Origin: an uncultured Bacteroides sp. | Lineage (GTDB): Bacteria; Bacteroidota; Bacteroidia; Bacteroidales; Bacteroidaceae | Length of the DNA stretch: 15,496 bases | Direction of reading: 5' to 3' | Assembly: GCA_900546355.1 (NCBI GenBank) | Contig: URCM01000074.1 | Span: forward strand, 1 to 15,496 | Shown here: in pieces, positions 12,825 through 15,496 of the stretch | How the letters are laid out: every line of letters starts with the position of its first letter | How positions within the stretch are numbered: the first letter of the stretch is position 1 | Translations under genes and position numbers: made by a program | The notes under the pieces: model-generated | The model's database searches: none | What the model saw: the letters and a program-made list of their open reading frames with translations, nothing else | What the model was told of the DNA's origin: nothing

Positions 12825-14609
12825 TCAAGAGAGTTCCAGCCCCAGTTCCTCTTTCAGTTTCAAGAGACTGGGGTTCTTTTGGCTCATCATTTGAAAACGT
12901 TCCAAGTGACTATAAGCACGTACATTTTCACCCTGCTCACTCACACGCACCTTCATTGTGATTTTACGGTTATGGAGCCGCCCCCGCAAGTGCGCTTCAA
13001 TACCTGCACTTAGGTTCTGCATATATTTTTGCACCATGCCATTATCTACCACTACCTCAAAAGTTACCCCATCCTCCAGCAAATGCGGATGGATGTTGCG
13101 CATACGCGCAGCGTTGGCAGCTTCCTCCTTCGGAAGATTCACCGCATATTCGGTCCAATAAACATTCAAATCCCTTTCATTGATGATGTAGTCCTCGTAT
13201 GCCTGTTCATCGGATACGGAAGGCTTCACACCCGCCTGTGCGGTATGCGTATTCTTTTGCGCGGCATACGGACGCTTAATGGATATATTCATGCTTCCTG
13301 CCTTCATTACCGGAATCTTATTGCCTATATCCATCTTCGGGAGCGGACTGGAGTGTACCGCATTTGTCTCCGCGGGCTTTGGCTGAGGCTGGCAAACAGG
13401 CCGAGGTTCGGAAACGGATGCTCCAGCCGCCGGTTGAGACACTTGAGCAGGCTGGGCTTGACTGAATACGGGTTTAAGAGTCTGCTTAGGGCTACGCCCC
13501 TCACTTTCCGCATCAGGCTCGGTAAGTTGTGCCAACTGAATCAGGGTCAATTCTATCAGCAAGCGCTTGTTCTTGCTTACCCGGTAATTCAGGTCACAAT
13601 CATTGCAAAGCTTCATTGCCTTGAAAAGGAAGGGGGCGGTACATTTTTGCGCTTGCGCCAGATACCGGTCGCGGATAGAAGCTCCTACCTCTAACAGAGG
13701 CAACGTGGAAGGGTCGCGACTCACCAATAAATCACGGAAGTGTGAAGCCAGACCCGTGATGAAATGATTTCCGTCGAATCCTTTCTGCAACACATCGTTG
13801 AACGTGAGCAAGCATTCGGACACCTTATTCTCCAATATAAAATCGGTCAACCGGAAATAATACTCATAATCCAACACATTCAGATTCTCGATGACACTCT
13901 TATACGTGATGTGTCCATTGGTGAAGCTCACTATCTGGTCGAAGATAGACAAAGCGTCGCGCATACCTCCGTCTGCCTTTTGGGCGATTACCGTCAAGGC
14001 TTCGGGTTCTGCCTCAATATGTTCTTTCGAAGCTACGTTCTCCAGATGCTCCACCATATCGTTCACACCGATACGGTTGAAATCATAAATCTGACACCGG
14101 CTCAGGATGGTAGGAAGTATCTTATGCTTTTCGGTCGTAGCAAGAATGAAAATGGCATGACGGGGCGGTTCTTCCAATGTCTTCAGGAAGGCATTGAAAG
14201 CCGCTTGCGAAAGCATGTGCACCTCATCGATGATATACACCTTATACATCCCTACCTGAGGCGGGATACGCACCTGCTCGATAAGCGAACGGATATCCTC
14301 TACCGAATTATTCGAAGCCGCATCCAGTTCATGAATGTTGTAAGAACGTTGTTCGTTGAAAGCGACACACGACTCACACTCGTTACACGCTTCCCCATCG
14401 GGAGTAGGATGCAAACAATTGATAGTTTTGGCGAAAATACGGGCGCAAGTCGTTTTTCCCACTCCTCGAGGCCCACAGAACAAGTAGGCATGTGCCAGCT
14501 TGTGGTTGGCTATAGCGTTCTTCAGAGTAACAGTCAATGCCCTTTGTCCCACGACGGTGTCGAAGGTGGAAGGACGGTATTTGCGTGCCGATACGATGTA
14601 ATTCTCCAT
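12825..14609 (-). CDS. dnaX: DNA polymerase III subunit gamma/tau
   Basis: A 594-residue clamp-loader ATPase. Walker A is GPRGVGKT (46-53), the zinc module uses C65, C75, C78 and C81, Walker B is IDEVHM (127-132), sensor 1 is ATTE (157-160) and the arginine finger is in SRC (170-172). Domain III follows, then a low-complexity Pro/Gln/Ala linker at about 365-430, and a C-terminal domain that would contact the polymerase. Length is near E. coli tau (643). I saw no run of more than five A in the coding strand, so programmed frameshifting to a short gamma form is not apparent. It is divergent from the FtsB-like gene and convergent with queF. Confidence 0.96.
   Translation of the reverse strand: MENYIVSARKYRPSTFDTVVGQRALTVTLKNAIANHKLAHAYLFCGPRGVGKTTCARIFAKTINCLHPTPDGEACNECESCVAFNEQRSYNIHELDAASNNSVEDIRSLIEQVRIPPQVGMYKVYIIDEVHMLSQAAFNAFLKTLEEPPRHAIFILATTEKHKILPTILSRCQIYDFNRIGVNDMVEHLENVASKEHIEAEPEALTVIAQKADGGMRDALSIFDQIVSFTNGHITYKSVIENLNVLDYEYYFRLTDFILENKVSECLLTFNDVLQKGFDGNHFITGLASHFRDLLVSRDPSTLPLLEVGASIRDRYLAQAQKCTAPFLFKAMKLCNDCDLNYRVSKNKRLLIELTLIQLAQLTEPDAESEGRSPKQTLKPVFSQAQPAQVSQPAAGASVSEPRPVCQPQPKPAETNAVHSSPLPKMDIGNKIPVMKAGSMNISIKRPYAAQKNTHTAQAGVKPSVSDEQAYEDYIINERDLNVYWTEYAVNLPKEEAANAARMRNIHPHLLEDGVTFEVVVDNGMVQKYMQNLSAGIEAHLRGRLHNRKITMKVRVSEQGENVRAYSHLERFQMMSQKNPSLLKLKEELGLELS
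12840..12880 (+). terminator. Terminator of the queuosine operon, inside the end of dnaX
   Basis: CCCCAGT (12840-12846) pairs with ACTGGGG (12867-12873), and CTCTT (12849-12853) with AAGAG (12862-12866), leaving a two-base bulge and an eight-base loop. TTCTTTT follows on the plus strand. It lies 22 bases after the queF stop and overlaps the last codons of dnaX. Confidence 0.5.
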
Positions 14610-14653
14610 ACTTCCGATGTCCTTGTTTTAATACGATTAGTGATTCATCCGCA

Positions 14654-14661
14654 CAAAAGTA
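14654..14661 (-). promoter_or_regulatory. Promoter -7 box of dnaX
   Basis: Minus-strand TACTTTTG fits TAnnTTTG, 44 bases upstream of the ATG at 14609. No TTG box is seen at the expected distance; an inverted repeat lies there instead. Confidence 0.4.
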
Positions 14662-14670
14662 TATAAAAAT

Positions 14671-14689
14671 ATCGGTTTTTCTTACCGAT
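14671..14689. promoter_or_regulatory. Inverted repeat between the divergent dnaX and ftsB-like promoters
   Basis: ATCGGT (14671-14676) and ACCGAT (14684-14689) with a seven-base T-rich spacer. It lies where both promoters would have their -33 boxes, a position suitable for a shared operator. The repeat is short and could be chance. Confidence 0.35.
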
Positions 14690-14706
14690 TTGCCGTGAAA
14701 TCTTTT

Positions 14707-14714
14707 TATCTTTG
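14707..14714 (+). promoter_or_regulatory. Promoter -7 box of the ftsB-like gene
   Basis: TATCTTTG is an exact TAnnTTTG match, 30 bases before the ATG at 14745. It rules out the upstream in-frame TTG at 14712 as the start, since transcription would begin downstream of it. Confidence 0.55.
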
Positions 14715-14744
14715 CCGCGTCATCTTAGCATAAACCATCCGATT

Positions 14745-15068
14745 ATGAGCAAACTTAAAGTTGTGTGGAATTATGTCCGCCGTCATAAGTACCTGATAAC
14801 CATCTTAGCATTTCTGTTAATCATCGGCGTGTTGGACGAGGAGAACAGTCTGATACAACGTGTCAAGCACAAACGTGAAATCTTTGAGTTAAAACGCGAA
14901 ATCAAACATTACCGAAACCAATACGAAGAAAGCAGCCGAGAGCTGAAAGAGCTTACATCCAACCCCGAAGTGTTGGAAAAAGCCGCACGGGAAAAATACT
15001 TGATGAAGAAGCAAAACGAAGACATCTATATCTTTGAAGAAGACTTAAACCAGAAAAATGAAAAATAA
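14745..15068 (+). CDS. ftsB: FtsB/DivIC-like septum formation protein
   Basis: A 107-residue bitopic protein: a short basic cytosolic head (about 1-15), one membrane helix (about 16-29), a coiled coil rich in K, E and R (about 35-70), and a C-terminal NPEVLEKAAREKYLMKK block typical of FtsB/DivIC proteins, followed by an acidic tail. In the family it joins FtsL and FtsQ/DivIB to activate septal peptidoglycan synthesis. The length matches E. coli FtsB (103). The ATG at 14745 was chosen because the longer in-frame start overlaps the promoter. The next gene starts within its last codons (11-base overlap), so the two are co-transcribed. Confidence 0.85.
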   Translation: MSKLKVVWNYVRRHKYLITILAFLLIIGVLDEENSLIQRVKHKREIFELKREIKHYRNQYEESSRELKELTSNPEVLEKAAREKYLMKKQNEDIYIFEEDLNQKNEK

Positions 15069-15399
15069 ATATTATCCGATTATATCAACTGTGGGAGCCT
15101 TATTGTTATTGGCCGGAGCGGTTATCCAAATTACCCATACGATATGGGCACCCTACATCTACCTTGTAGGAGCCATTTTATTCGCTTATGTACAAGTAAC
15201 GAGCGGATACGATGGAGAAAATATCGTCATCAAGCGCCTGCGCCGCCAGCAGATGTTAGGAGCTGCTCTTTTAGTGCTGGCAGGTGTAATGATGCTCATC
15301 TGGCACCGCAATGAATGGGTGCTCTGCCTCACCATAGCCGCTGTACTTGAACTCTATACAGCATTCCGCATTCCGCAGGAAATGAAGAATGAGGAATGA
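15058..15399 (+). CDS. Small four-helix membrane protein of unknown function
   Basis: A 113-residue protein with four hydrophobic segments: about 8-27, 29-47, 66-82 and 86-102. A polar loop between the second and third (SGYDGENIVIKRLRRQQ) carries positive charge and is probably cytosolic. I do not recognise a named family; similar small proteins follow the FtsB-like gene in Bacteroidales as far as I recall. The ATG overlaps the end of the ftsB-like gene by 11 bases, which implies coupled translation. The last six codons (EMKNEE, stop) lie inside a repeat that forms the 5' arm of the terminator, so the tail of the protein may be derived from that repeat. Confidence 0.75.
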   Translation: MKNKYYPIISTVGALLLLAGAVIQITHTIWAPYIYLVGAILFAYVQVTSGYDGENIVIKRLRRQQMLGAALLVLAGVMMLIWHRNEWVLCLTIAAVLELYTAFRIPQEMKNEE

Positions 15400-15447
15400 A
15401 AAATTGCACAATCCGTACATTCATCACTCCTCATTCTTCATTTTTTA
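15380..15447 (+). terminator. Terminator formed by a long inverted repeat overlapping the stop codon
   Basis: AATGAAGAATGAGGA (15381-15395) and TCCTCATTCTTCATT (15428-15442) are perfect 15-base inverted arms, extendable by one A-T pair, with a 32-base loop. A T-rich stretch (TTTTTTATTT) follows. The left arm includes the last codons of the upstream gene. The AATGAAGAATGAGGAATG wording resembles low-complexity intergenic repeats I recall from Bacteroides. Confidence 0.6.
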
Positions 15448-15496
15448 TTTAGAAGCTGTTTTGAATTTCTCCAAAAAGTTTTTCTTGGCTTGATGT
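15445..15496 (-). CDS. Unidentified gene, last codons only (cut by window edge)
   Basis: On the minus strand one frame reads HQAKKNFLEKFKTASK and then TAA (complement of 15445-15447). The Lys/Phe-rich ending looks like a real protein C terminus and the position after a convergent terminator fits, but 16 residues are too few to identify a family, and the other two minus-strand frames cannot be ruled out. Confidence 0.35.
   Translation of the reverse strand, partial: HQAKKNFLEKFKTASK

Noticed and set aside
12825..14609. Programmed frameshift in dnaX giving a gamma subunit
   Set aside because: No A run longer than five was found in the coding strand, so there is no typical slippery site.
13764..14666. 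Plus-strand open frame of 300 codons opposite dnaX
   Set aside because: It lies antisense to the conserved ATPase domain of dnaX and its translation resembles no protein family.
14712..14744. TTG start for the ftsB-like gene
   Set aside because: It lies inside the TATCTTTG promoter box, so it would not be on the transcript.

Overview
This window looks like a chromosomal segment from a gut Bacteroidales, probably Bacteroidaceae (Bacteroides or Phocaeicola type). Several genes are preceded by the Bacteroidetes primary-sigma promoter pattern (TTG, about 20 bases, TAnnTTTG), Shine-Dalgarno sequences are mostly weak, and the gene set fits: an inositol-phosphate synthase, a carbamoylputrescine amidase, and a FtsB-like protein divergent from dnaX. 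No tRNA, rRNA, CRISPR array, insertion sequence or phage gene was seen.

Left part (1-3715): the 3' end of an N-carbamoylputrescine amidase gene (+); a non-coding stretch with a nested inverted repeat and a terminator; a myo-inositol-1-phosphate synthase gene (-); a divergent PfkB-family kinase that may be an inositol kinase (+); and ndk (+).

Centre (3719-8547, all -): in transcription order, a membrane-anchored SxxK serine hydrolase, a membrane 5-alpha-steroid reductase of the human SRD5A fold, an Old Yellow Enzyme flavin reductase, a short-chain dehydrogenase and an HD-domain protein. The reductase, flavoenzyme and dehydrogenase together resemble the 5-alpha-reductase / 5-beta-reductase / 3-beta-hydroxysteroid dehydrogenase clusters reported from gut Bacteroidetes that make isoallolithocholic acid and related bile acids. 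This is the most interesting part of the window. The steroid role is inferred from family membership and gene order. A run of eight G in the flavoenzyme gene is a possible slippage site.

Right part (8657-15496): a small membrane protein (+); nth and corA (-); divergent from corA, an operon for a queuosine-precursor transporter, queC and queF (+), whose leader contains a candidate preQ1 riboswitch directly before the first start codon; dnaX (-), convergent with queF; divergent from dnaX, a FtsB/DivIC-like division protein and a small membrane protein (+); and the last few codons of an unidentified gene (-).

Apart from the steroid cluster, the inositol pair and the unassigned small proteins, the window holds housekeeping functions. 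All full-length genes appear intact.
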